Below are positions 16,628-24,268 of a stretch of 56,596 nucleotides of DNA, piece by piece (position 1 is the stretch's first letter; each line of letters opens with the position of its first letter). Under the pieces are notes generated by a model. It was given only the letters and a program-made list of their open reading frames with translations. It made no database searches and was not told the DNA's origin. Where the stretch lies: assembly GCA_017985675.1 (NCBI GenBank), contig JAGNXB010000010.1, positions 1-56,596 of the forward strand, read 5' to 3'. The DNA comes from Saprospiraceae bacterium. Lineage in GTDB: Bacteria > Bacteroidota > Bacteroidia > Chitinophagales > Saprospiraceae. Both the position numbers and the translations under genes were made by a program.

Positions 16628-17695
16628 TTACCTCCTGGGCTTATACATAGACCCATCGAGTATTTGCTGTGTTTCTATGATCCGCATCAGATCTGCTGGT
16701 GTGGCATCAGGGTGCTTCTTAAACCAGGCATAGATAATCTGAAGTCCGATAAAGTCACCCGTCCTGCCTGGAGCTTCTTCCGGCATCCCAGGTGAATTGG
16801 GACTATATTCAATAAATTTCCTGTACGTTTTCCAATCGGTGCTGTATAGTAGATTTTCACTTAAAAAATAGCTCCAAATATTCCGTTCATTTTCAACACA
16901 CCAGGTTACCTGTTCAGGTGTAAACTCCAGTCTTGCCGTATCCGGTACTTCAGGGAGGAGTAATTCCATCAGGTATAGTACTTTTCCATTTCTTATGATA
17001 TGGTCGATCATACGTTCTCCCTGCACCGGTCCTGCAATATCTTCCAATAGAGGCTTTAGTGTTCGGGAAACCAGGTGATCCCGATTGTATGTCCTTGTCA
17101 AATAGGTAGAAAACATTGGATTTGAAGGGTCAATATTGGCATAGGGATAATCCTTGCCCAGATACAAGTCAAGTCCGACAGCCAATTCGTCCTGGCCGTA
17201 GATGAAATTACCTACAGAATATTCGGAAATAAACGTAGTTATCGAGGGAGTAGGTCTTTCGGGAAAATAATATTGGAGATATTTAAAAGCCAGATCAAAT
17301 TGTTTTTTTTCAGCATTAAGGTTCGGGAAAACGAGTTGAACTGTGTCGTATAAATGCATGATGGAGGGGTGGAATAAAAACCCTTTGAGGTAGGCTTCCG
17401 GCCCTTCGGGTACAGTAATCGGATTATCAATACTGAGCAGGCGACCAAAATAAATCTTGGCAAACTCACCATACTGACTATCTAATACGGCTCGTCCCTG
17501 GAGGATAGCTTGTGAATCCAGCGCAAAAAGGTCACGTTCAAACCGACGGATTTCCGTGTCAATAGACAGGTGCGAAACGTCAGGCCTGGAAAGGGATGGC
17601 TCCTCATTGCAACCGCTCAACAGGAGGATAAAGATACTTGCAGCAGGCAGCAGAAAAGCACTTCCAGCCGTTTTCAAAAACATTAAATGCTTCAT
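16628..17695 (-). CDS. gldB: gliding motility lipoprotein, GldB family
   Basis: A 355-residue lipoprotein (lipobox LLSGC, Cys29). The sequence follows GldB: an early RFERDLFALD, then FISEYSVGNFIYGQDELAVG running into LDLYLGKDYPY, and a C-terminal CVENERNIWSYFLSENLLYS and EAPGRTGDFIGLQIIYAW. GldB is needed for gliding and type IX secretion in Flavobacterium, where it is an outer-membrane-associated lipoprotein of uncertain biochemistry. The domain also resembles DUF2268-type folds. This fits with the type IX-secreted protein at 2943. It diverges from the PorT-like gene across an 88-bp spacer. Start alternatives at Met1 or Met5 do not affect the lipobox. Confidence 0.82.
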   Translation of the reverse strand: MKHLMFLKTAGSAFLLPAASIFILLLSGCNEEPSLSRPDVSHLSIDTEIRRFERDLFALDSQAILQGRAVLDSQYGEFAKIYFGRLLSIDNPITVPEGPEAYLKGFLFHPSIMHLYDTVQLVFPNLNAEKKQFDLAFKYLQYYFPERPTPSITTFISEYSVGNFIYGQDELAVGLDLYLGKDYPYANIDPSNPMFSTYLTRTYNRDHLVSRTLKPLLEDIAGPVQGERMIDHIIRNGKVLYLMELLLPEVPDTARLEFTPEQVTWCVENERNIWSYFLSENLLYSTDWKTYRKFIEYSPNSPGMPEEAPGRTGDFIGLQIIYAWFKKHPDATPADLMRIIETQQILDGSMYKPRR

Positions 17696-17783
17696 TGACA
17701 GAATATTCCGGATATTTGCAGATTGTAATGATCGGTAAAAATCCGAATTCTGCTCATTTTAAAAACATTCAAGTTCAATAAAT

Positions 17784-18473
17784 ATGAAACAACTACTTAT
17801 TATTTCCTTTTTTGCGTTTATAGCACCTATTGCTTTGCGAGCACAATATGATATGCGGTTTGGTTTTGAAGCCAGTCCCTTCCTTTCCTGGCTTTCATCA
17901 GATTGGAAGCCAACAAAAAGCGATGGCGGGAATCTGGGATTCCAGATTGTCATGAACGGCGAATATTACTTCAGAGAAAATTATGCCCTGAAAGCCGGTC
18001 TTGGTATCAGTTTCAGGAATGGAGGCAAACTGCTGTTTACCGATGGTGGGGTATTATTTCCAAAGTCAGAACTGACGCAGGAATCCTTCCGGGTCATCAA
18101 TCCGAATACCTCTGTGCGGTATAAGCTCCAATATGTCGAATTACCCGTATCCTTTCGGATGCGGACGCAGGAAATGGGTTACATCCGGTATTTTGCCGAG
18201 TTGCCCATTTTTACAATTGGAATATGCACCCAGGCACGTGGTGATCTCGGTGTTACCGATGGCAATAATGAAAACATTGCCAAGGATACCCGCTTGTTCA
18301 ATTTGAGTTGGGGCCTTGGAGGCGGTGTAGAATACGCGATCAGCTCCAGTACCTCCCTGACTGGCGGTATCTTTTACCAACAAGGGTTTTCAGATGTCCT
18401 TTCGGATACGGAAGCTAACCCCGGCAAATCCGAAATCCGCAAGCTGGCTCTACGGATCGGGGTCATGTTTTAG
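17784..18473 (+). CDS. PorT-like outer-membrane beta-barrel protein
   Basis: A 229-residue protein with a signal peptide (1-20, ending RAQYD) and alternating amphipathic strands throughout. YKLQYVELPVSFRMRT is the hallmark of the PorT/outer-membrane beta-barrel family, and the last strands (KLALRIGVMF) end in Phe as barrel proteins do. True PorT (SprT) is a type IX secretion component. Many Bacteroidota carry several PorT-like paralogues with unknown roles, so I do not give a symbol. Divergent from gldB and possibly sharing its regulatory region. Confidence 0.8.
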   Translation: MKQLLIISFFAFIAPIALRAQYDMRFGFEASPFLSWLSSDWKPTKSDGGNLGFQIVMNGEYYFRENYALKAGLGISFRNGGKLLFTDGGVLFPKSELTQESFRVINPNTSVRYKLQYVELPVSFRMRTQEMGYIRYFAELPIFTIGICTQARGDLGVTDGNNENIAKDTRLFNLSWGLGGGVEYAISSSTSLTGGIFYQQGFSDVLSDTEANPGKSEIRKLALRIGVMF

Positions 18474-18522
18474 AGGAGTTTGGAGTCGAGGTGTAAAGGA
18501 GTCGAGGAGGGTTTTGAGTTGC
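18474..18522 (+). repeat. polypurine string after the PorT-like stop codon
   Basis: Starts directly after the stop and contains GGAGTCGAGGAGGG (from 18499), a one-base variant of the core found after the SulP, TonB-dependent receptor and MFS genes, in the same sense. Confidence 0.6.
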
Positions 18523-18585
18523 TAGGGCTGGTTATTGGCAAATATTTAATTTGTTAATATTCAATAATTTATATCTAAGTTTTAA

Positions 18586-18599
18586 TTTCTACCTTCTAC
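18586..18599. repeat. third copy of TTTCTACCTTCTAC
   Basis: Exact match to the tandem pair at 15207-15234, again in intergenic DNA. Confidence 0.7.
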
Positions 18600-18644
18600 C
18601 AAACGTTTCGAAACATATTAAGCAGGGTCAACAGATCGCGACAT

Positions 18645-18675
18645 AAAAAAAGCCCGGTAAATACCGGGCTTTTTT
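18645..18675. terminator. bidirectional intrinsic terminator
   Basis: GCCCGGT (18652-18658) pairs with ACCGGGC (18663-18669). The hairpin is flanked by seven A on the left and six T on the right, so it works on both strands: for tRNA-Phe (minus) and for transcripts from the PorT-like gene (plus). It is only three bases beyond the tRNA 3' end. Confidence 0.88.
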
Positions 18676-18677
18676 AG

Positions 18678-18750
18678 TGGTGTGGGGCGGAATCGAACCG
18701 CCGACACATGGATTTTCAGTCCATTGCTCTACCGACTGAGCTACCGCACC
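18678..18750 (-). tRNA. tRNA-Phe (anticodon GAA)
   Basis: Minus-strand cloverleaf of 73 bases. The acceptor is GGTGCGG, the D arm GCTCAGTCGGTAGAGC, and the anticodon stem ATGGA/TCCAT encloses loop CTGAAAA (anticodon GAA). The T arm GGCGG/CCGCC has loop TTCGATT. The discriminator base is A, and CCA is not encoded (CTA follows). Acceptor pair 5-68 is C opposite A, a visible mismatch; the remaining six pairs are Watson-Crick. A consensus promoter and a terminator flank it. Confidence 0.95.
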
Positions 18751-18797
18751 GCCTGCTTTTGGAATCACGGACCGTCGTCCTTTTTCCAAAAGTTTGG

Positions 18798-18827
18798 CAA
18801 AGGTAGCCCTTTTTTTATTCTTACAAA
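18798..18827 (-). promoter_or_regulatory. promoter of tRNA-Phe
   Basis: On the minus strand, TTTG (18827-18824), an 18-base spacer and TACCTTTGC (18805-18797) match the Bacteroidota primary sigma consensus (-33 TTTG, -7 TAnnTTTG) exactly. The predicted start is about 40 bases before the tRNA. Confidence 0.78.
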
Positions 18828-18902
18828 ACGACTTTGCGCTTTTTTGCGCTTTTGTCTAAAAAGATATTGGGTGCATCCCAAATGAAATGTGTGTTTCGGC
18901 GT

Positions 18903-18910
18903 TATCTTGC
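18903..18910 (+). promoter_or_regulatory. -7-like element of the M16 peptidase gene
   Basis: TATCTTGC lies 26 bases before the ATG at 18929. The same octamer occurs before the 53312 gene, and close variants occur before three caspase genes. Its presence inside the first codons of the longer open frame argues for the downstream start. Confidence 0.45.
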
Positions 18911-18928
18911 GGACTAAATATACAATTG

Positions 18929-21898
18929 ATGCTGAAGTCCATTTTCTTTTTGGTTCTGCCGTTTACCATTTTTTTCCTGCCGGCGCCTATCGCCCAGACC
19001 CCTTACGAAACCATTGGCTTCAGTACCCTGGATGGCCAATATACCTGGGAAGAAGCCAGCAACGATCCGACGCGCGCACGGTTTTATACCTTACAAAATG
19101 GACTAACAGTCATCCTTGTTGAGAATCATCTTGAGCCACGGATTATGGCCCTTATAACAACCAAAGCAGGTAGTAAAAATGATCCTGCGGACAATACCGG
19201 ATTGGCCCATTATCTGGAACATATGTTGTTTAAAGGCACCGACAAATTTGGAACGTTAGATTATGCGAAAGAGAAAATCGAACTCGATCGCATTGACGCC
19301 CTGTATGAGCTCTACCGGAATACGACCGATCCAGACCAGCGCAAAGCGATTTACAAACAGATTGATTCCGTTTCGCAAATTGCATCCACTTATGCGATTG
19401 CCAATGAATATGATAAGTTGTTGGCTTCAATTGGGTCTAATATGACCAACGCCTTCACCTCTTTTGAGAATACGACCTACATGGAGAATTTTCCCTCCAA
19501 CAACCTGGAAAAATTCCTGACTATCCAGAAAGAACGTTTTCGGAATCCCGTGCTTCGCCTTTTTCACACTGAACTGGAGGCGGTATATGAAGAAAAAAAT
19601 ATGAGTCTCGACAGGGGCGGCGACAAGGTGTATGATGCCATGTTTGCCAGCTTATTTAAAAACCACCCCTATGGCACCCAAACGACGATTGGTACCATTG
19701 AGCACCTAAAAAATCCTTCGCTGAATGCGATTCGGGATTATTACAGGGCCTATTATGTCCCCAATAATATGGCGATAATACTCGCAGGCGATTTTAATTC
19801 AGATGAAACCATCCGCTTAGTAGATAGGTACTTTTCAAGTTGGAAACCGCAAGAATTGCCCGAATTCACCTTTGTACCCGAAAAGCCACGGACAAAAATC
19901 GAAGAGATCACAGTAAAATCTCCGGATGAAGAAAGTGTGGCTATTGGATTTCACATGCCCAGTATCCTCTCTAAAGAAGCGGTGATTGCCGATCTCGTGA
20001 GCGCCATTCTTTATAATGGCAAAAGTGGCCTGATCGATAAAAATCTGGTTAAACAACAAAAGGTACTCGAAGCTTATGGCTTTAATTACCTCTTGAAAGA
20101 CTATGGCATCATGTATTTTGGGGGTCGCCCGCTGGAAAGCCAGACATTGCAACAGGTTCGCGATCTTATCCTGCGGGAAATTGACAACCTCAAAAGTGGA
20201 AACTTTGAAGAATCTCTCATAGCTGCCACTGTAAATAATTTGAAAGTACAGCGGATCCGCGAACAGGAAAATGCCATGAATATGGCTTTTGTCTTGCATG
20301 ACCAGTTTGTATCCGGCAAATCTCGCGCAGATTACCTCGCCAGCGTAGATGCCATGGGACGCATTACCAAAGCGGACGTCGTGGCATTTGCCAACAAATG
20401 GTTTGGAAAAAACTACAGCGTAGTGTATAAACTTTCCGGTGAGGACCCCGACGTTAAAAAAGTCGAAAAACCTGAAATCAGTCCGGTAGAAGTGAATAGA
20501 AATGACCAATCAGACTTTCTTCGAAACATAGTGAATTCACCAAACCCGTCTATTGCCCCGGTTTTCCTTGATTATGAAAAGGACATCTTCAAGAGCGAAC
20601 TCCAAAAAGATCTCCCGGTGTGGTCCGTGCCTAATCGGATTAATAATTTATTTACGGTTTATTATGTCCTGGATATGGGCGAACGACATAATAAAAAATT
20701 GCCCTTAGCCATAGATTATTTACAATTTATAGGCACGTCTACAATGACCAATGAGGAAGTGAATAAACGATTTTATGAATTGGCCGTTGATTTTAATATT
20801 TACAGTAGCGCCGATCAGGTGTATGTTTCATTAAGTGGTTTGCAGGAAAATATGAAGCCGGCCATTAAGCTCCTTGAATCCCTGCTCAATGATCCCAAAC
20901 CAGATAATACAGCGCTGCAAAAGCTGATTGCATCAAAAATTAAATCACGAAATGATGACACCTTAAACAAGGGGGCTATTTTTTGGAATGGGCTCAATAA
21001 TTATGTGCAATACGGACCAGTTAATCCCTTTAACGATGTGCTCAACAATAAAGAATTACAGCAAATAAAGGCGGAGGAGTTAACATCTCTTATCCAAAGC
21101 CTGCCCACGTATAAACACCGGATTTATTATTATGGTCCTATGCCATTACCGGTATTTACCAGTGAGATAAAATCGCTTCATAAAGTTCCAGCAACCCTCA
21201 GGGATTATCCACAGGAAAAAATTTATCCCCGTCTGACAACAACTGAAAACACCATTTATTTTGTTCATTATGAAATGGTGCAAGCCGAAGTGCGTATGCA
21301 CCGTTGGGACGAAACATTTAATCCTTCCCTCCTGCCTTTAGTGAGTGCCTTTAACGAATATTACGGTGGTGGCATGGGATCCGTTGTGTTTCAGGATATA
21401 CGGGAATCTCGTGCACTCGCTTACTCTGCGTGGTCTGCATTTCAGCGGCCGGCTAAAAAATCAGATCCATTTAGTGCCAGTTTTTATGTTGGTACGCAGT
21501 CGGACAAATTACCTGATGCACTAGCCGCTGTCACTAACCTGGTCAATGAAATGCCCTCATCTGAAAAGCTGTGGTCAGTAGCCAAACGATCCATTCGGCA
21601 AGGCATCGAAACAAATCGCATCACTCAAACCGCAATTATTAATAATTACCAAAGTGCCTTGCGCTTAGGTATGGATTACGATGTCCGCAAGGATATTTAT
21701 TCTGCGGTAGATACCATCCAACTTGACGATGTCCGCAAGTTCCACAAGGATAGGTTTGCTAATAAAACCTGGACGATGCAACTGATTGGATCAAGAGATA
21801 AAATTGATTTTGAAGCACTCAAGCCCTACGGTAAAGTTGTCGAACTCAGTCTGAAAGATATCTTTGGCTATGAAGTCGAAAAGGAAATAAAACCCTGA
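18929..21898 (+). CDS. M16-family zinc metallopeptidase (double domain)
   Basis: A 989-residue exported peptidase. It has a signal peptide (about 1-22, ending APIAQ), then two pitrilysin/processing-peptidase units. The first has the inverted zinc motif HYLEH (residues 94-98) with the downstream ELEAVYEEKNMS providing the third ligand Glu. The second (about 540-989) lacks the motif and has the paired inactive-domain features (GGGMGSVVFQDIRESRALAY, the substrate-binding R/Y region). The layout matches periplasmic M16 proteins that degrade short unstructured peptides. The open frame begins at 18887, but the ATG at 18929 starts the signal peptide and sits behind a promoter-like element. The gene stands alone, with the tRNA divergent on one side and MFS following. 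Confidence 0.92.
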   Translation: MLKSIFFLVLPFTIFFLPAPIAQTPYETIGFSTLDGQYTWEEASNDPTRARFYTLQNGLTVILVENHLEPRIMALITTKAGSKNDPADNTGLAHYLEHMLFKGTDKFGTLDYAKEKIELDRIDALYELYRNTTDPDQRKAIYKQIDSVSQIASTYAIANEYDKLLASIGSNMTNAFTSFENTTYMENFPSNNLEKFLTIQKERFRNPVLRLFHTELEAVYEEKNMSLDRGGDKVYDAMFASLFKNHPYGTQTTIGTIEHLKNPSLNAIRDYYRAYYVPNNMAIILAGDFNSDETIRLVDRYFSSWKPQELPEFTFVPEKPRTKIEEITVKSPDEESVAIGFHMPSILSKEAVIADLVSAILYNGKSGLIDKNLVKQQKVLEAYGFNYLLKDYGIMYFGGRPLESQTLQQVRDLILREIDNLKSGNFEESLIAATVNNLKVQRIREQENAMNMAFVLHDQFVSGKSRADYLASVDAMGRITKADVVAFANKWFGKNYSVVYKLSGEDPDVKKVEKPEISPVEVNRNDQSDFLRNIVNSPNPSIAPVFLDYEKDIFKSELQKDLPVWSVPNRINNLFTVYYVLDMGERHNKKLPLAIDYLQFIGTSTMTNEEVNKRFYELAVDFNIYSSADQVYVSLSGLQENMKPAIKLLESLLNDPKPDNTALQKLIASKIKSRNDDTLNKGAIFWNGLNNYVQYGPVNPFNDVLNNKELQQIKAEELTSLIQSLPTYKHRIYYYGPMPLPVFTSEIKSLHKVPATLRDYPQEKIYPRLTTTENTIYFVHYEMVQAEVRMHRWDETFNPSLLPLVSAFNEYYGGGMGSVVFQDIRESRALAYSAWSAFQRPAKKSDPFSASFYVGTQSDKLPDALAAVTNLVNEMPSSEKLWSVAKRSIRQGIETNRITQTAIINNYQSALRLGMDYDVRKDIYSAVDTIQLDDVRKFHKDRFANKTWTMQLIGSRDKIDFEALKPYGKVVELSLKDIFGYEVEKEIKP

Positions 21899-21958
21899 TT
21901 AGCTAAGAAGTTAAAATAGGTAAATAACACTTTGTGTGATCCACGAAATCAAACATGA

Positions 21959-21985
21959 TTTGCTTAGGCAATTCGTTTACCTTTG
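21959..21985 (+). promoter_or_regulatory. candidate promoter of the MFS gene
   Basis: TACCTTTG (21978-21985) is a perfect -7 element. TTTG at 21959-21962 could be the -33 box, though the 15-base spacer is short. It overlaps the 5' end of the longer open frame, indicating a later translation start. Confidence 0.5.
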
Positions 21986-22003
21986 GCACAAAGTTGCCCT
22001 ACC

Positions 22004-23233
22004 TTGCCTATAGCTCCTATCCGGTTATTAAAAAACGCATACGGCGGACTATCTGTTCATGTCTGGTTGCTGAGCTTGGTGACATTCATCAATCGCAGCG
22101 GGACGATGGTGATCCCTTTTCTGACCGTTTACCTCACGGTGGAAAAACATTTTACGTTTGAGCAGGCCGGTCTCATCATGAGCACGTTTGGTGTCGGCAG
22201 TTTGTTGGGTTCATGGCTGGGGGGATGGCTTACCGATCGTATTGGATTTTATAATGTCCAGGTTTGGACCATGGCGATTAGTGGTTTTTTATTTTTTGGT
22301 CTTGGTCAACTGGATTCCTTTTGGGCATTTTGTGTAGGTGTATTTGTTTTAAGTACCGTTGGTGATGCCTTTCGGCCAGCTAATATGACTGCCGTAAGCG
22401 TTTATAGCAAGCCCGAAAATTTGACCCGTTCGCTGAGTCTGGTGCGTATGGCGATCAATTTGGGTTGGAGTATCGGTCCGGCGCTGGGTGGTTTTTTTGC
22501 TGCCAGTGTAGGTTATAAGTGGCTTTTTATTGCCGACGGAGCTACCTGTATTTTGGCCGCCATCATGTTGCGTATCTTCCTTTCACCCCGCAAATCAAGC
22601 CACAAGGAGAGCGCTAAAGTTGAGTCCATTGATGTCATCCATCGGCCGCCTTATAAGGATCCGCCATTTATGGTCTTTATACTGATGATTACACTCGTCG
22701 CCATTTGTTTTATGCAGTTTCTTTATACTCTCCCGGTATATTTTAAAACAGAGTTGGGGTTGAGTGAATTTCAGATAGGATTGCTGCTTGCTTTAAACGG
22801 CCTGATCATCGGACTAACAGAAGTGACCCTCGTTTATGTTCTGGAAAATCGATTCCCCAAGCTTGTTTTATGCGCACTCGGTGCCTTCATTATCAGCCTT
22901 GCTTATCTGAGCCTGAATCTCGATCCGCATGCTGCTATACTTTCCGTCGTTTGCATGGGTTTATTGACAATTGGTGAAATGTTTAATTTTCCCTTTGCGA
23001 ATAGCTTTGCGTTGACGCGATCTACCTCGAAGACAAAAGGCCAGTACATGTCCTTTTATACGATGGCTTTTGCCGCGGCAAGTATTGTCTCACCTACAAT
23101 GGGCCTCTATCTGGCCGAACATTGGGGTTTCCAATTATTATGGTATTTCATGGGCGGATTGGCCCTTGTTGCCACATTTGGCATTCTTTGGGTCGGGAAG
23201 TTGGATAAGGCGGTTGAGGAGGGGAAGAGTTGA
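22004..23233 (+). CDS. MFS transporter with probable TTG start
   Basis: About 409 residues with twelve predicted membrane helices in two halves separated by a cytoplasmic loop (about residues 195-225, charged). Family features are NRSGTMVIPFLTVYL in helix 1, the loop 2-3 motif GSWLGGWLTDRIG (the MFS G-x-L-x-D-R signature), and SIGPALGGFFAA in helix 5. It resembles drug or metabolite exporters of the DHA1 type; the substrate is unknown. There is no in-frame ATG before the first helix. The frame opens with a TTG at 21983 that overlaps the -7 element, so a TTG at 22004 (MPIAPIRLLKNAYGG) is more plausible. The C-terminal AVEEGKS is encoded by the polypurine string that follows. Confidence 0.85.
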   Translation: MPIAPIRLLKNAYGGLSVHVWLLSLVTFINRSGTMVIPFLTVYLTVEKHFTFEQAGLIMSTFGVGSLLGSWLGGWLTDRIGFYNVQVWTMAISGFLFFGLGQLDSFWAFCVGVFVLSTVGDAFRPANMTAVSVYSKPENLTRSLSLVRMAINLGWSIGPALGGFFAASVGYKWLFIADGATCILAAIMLRIFLSPRKSSHKESAKVESIDVIHRPPYKDPPFMVFILMITLVAICFMQFLYTLPVYFKTELGLSEFQIGLLLALNGLIIGLTEVTLVYVLENRFPKLVLCALGAFIISLAYLSLNLDPHAAILSVVCMGLLTIGEMFNFPFANSFALTRSTSKTKGQYMSFYTMAFAAASIVSPTMGLYLAEHWGFQLLWYFMGGLALVATFGILWVGKLDKAVEEGKS

Positions 23234-23290
23234 GGAGGGTTCAGGGGGTAATTTCGGAATAATCGGGGAATCTGGAATCTGGGGCGAGAA
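23208..23290 (+). repeat. polypurine string overlapping the MFS stop codon
   Basis: Begins within the last codons of the MFS gene and continues beyond the stop, with AGAGTTGAGGAGGG (from 23226), a G-run, and GGAATCTGGAATCTGGGG resembling the string at about 1480. It has the same sense and core as the tails after SulP, the TonB-dependent receptor and the PorT-like gene. Confidence 0.6.
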
Positions 23291-23316
23291 CGCCATACTT
23301 CGCTATCCGTTTACCA

Positions 23317-24021
23317 TCATTTTTCTAATTCAGCACCAAGGGCTGTCCAAACGGGATCATCGGCTGGAAGTGGGGCTGTAAACGATAACATTTCACCACT
23401 TACTGGGTGTTTAAACGATAGTTTCCAAGCGTGTAAATGAATGCTACGGTCCTTATTTCCACGCCGTGCGCCATACTTTACATCCCCTTTGATGGGACAT
23501 CCAATGGCCGCAAGTTGTGCACGAATCTGATGAAAACGACCACCCTCTGTTTTGATTTCCAGTAGATGGTATCTGTCGCTGCTAGCCAGGCAACGATAGT
23601 TCAGGACCGCGGTCCGGTCTGCAGGATGGGTACCGTCAGTTAGGATTGCTTTATTTTGTTGCTCCATGGATCGGATATGATGTTCCAGCCGACCTTCCGG
23701 GGGATTTGGTTTCTCAGCAGTTACCGCCAGATATATTTTTTCAATTTCCTGCTCCTGAAACGCCCTGGAGAGTGACGCGGCGGCCGATTTGGTACGAGCC
23801 AATATGACCAATCCGCTTACCGGGCGATCCAGCCGATGCACTGGGAAAAAAGTGCGATGACCATAGATCTCCATGAGATCCAATAGGGATTTGTCCCCTG
23901 TTTTGTCGGCCTGTACAGGCATGCCCGCAGGTTTAATGCAAATCCAGAAGGCATTAGTTTTGTATAAGATGAGGTTGCTGAGCGTTTCGCTCAGCCCGGG
24001 TTCACTTGTCGATTTCTTCAT
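23317..24021 (-). CDS. RluA-family pseudouridine synthase
   Basis: A 234-residue cytoplasmic RNA-modifying enzyme that isomerises uridine to pseudouridine in rRNA or tRNA. The catalytic motif VHRLDRPVSGLVILARTKSA places the nucleophile at Asp65. KIYLAVT, RYHLLEIKTEGGRFHQIRAQ (motif III) and GDVKYGAR are also family-typical. There is no N-terminal S4 domain, as in the RluA/TruC-like short members, so the exact target cannot be named. The start overlaps the end of the small DUF4834-like gene by 20 bases in another frame, so the two form an operon. Converges on the MFS gene. Confidence 0.9.
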   Translation of the reverse strand: MKKSTSEPGLSETLSNLILYKTNAFWICIKPAGMPVQADKTGDKSLLDLMEIYGHRTFFPVHRLDRPVSGLVILARTKSAAASLSRAFQEQEIEKIYLAVTAEKPNPPEGRLEHHIRSMEQQNKAILTDGTHPADRTAVLNYRCLASSDRYHLLEIKTEGGRFHQIRAQLAAIGCPIKGDVKYGARRGNKDRSIHLHAWKLSFKHPVSGEMLSFTAPLPADDPVWTALGAELEK

Positions 24022-24151
24022 AGTCAGTATAGTCGTCCCGTTTTATCCTTGAAGGGTTTTTTGGATCCCTTGGTGGTAAAGTCGATTTCTGCGCATAGTA
24101 CAACCGATAGGCAATATAACCCAACAAGGCAAGGACCAGAATTTTGAACAT
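24002..24151 (-). CDS. DUF4834-like small membrane protein (49 aa)
   Basis: Found by translating the minus strand from the ATG at 24151 to the TGA at 24002; short but convincing. One N-terminal membrane helix (FKILVLALLGYIAYRLYYAQ) is followed by a basic Pro-containing linker and an acidic end (DDYTDYEEIDK). This is the layout of DUF4834 proteins of Bacteroidota, where the DYEE-type terminus is conserved. The function is unknown. Its last 20 bases overlap the RluA start, and a perfect -7 element lies 17 bases upstream of its ATG. Confidence 0.75.
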   Translation of the reverse strand: MFKILVLALLGYIAYRLYYAQKSTLPPRDPKNPSRIKRDDYTDYEEIDK

Positions 24152-24167
24152 TGTGCCAACGTTTGCT

Positions 24168-24175
24168 CAAAAGTA
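24168..24175 (-). promoter_or_regulatory. -7 element of the DUF4834-RluA operon
   Basis: TACTTTTG on the minus strand matches TAnnTTTG exactly, giving a leader of about 10 bases to the ATG at 24151. I find no clear -33 box. Confidence 0.5.
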
Positions 24176-24268
24176 GGCATATCCCCTGTATTGCAGCTTG
24201 AAGGCATGACAGCTACAGTATTTTGCGTACTTTAGCGCTCTTGTTGTCTTCAAAATCTATGCTGACCG

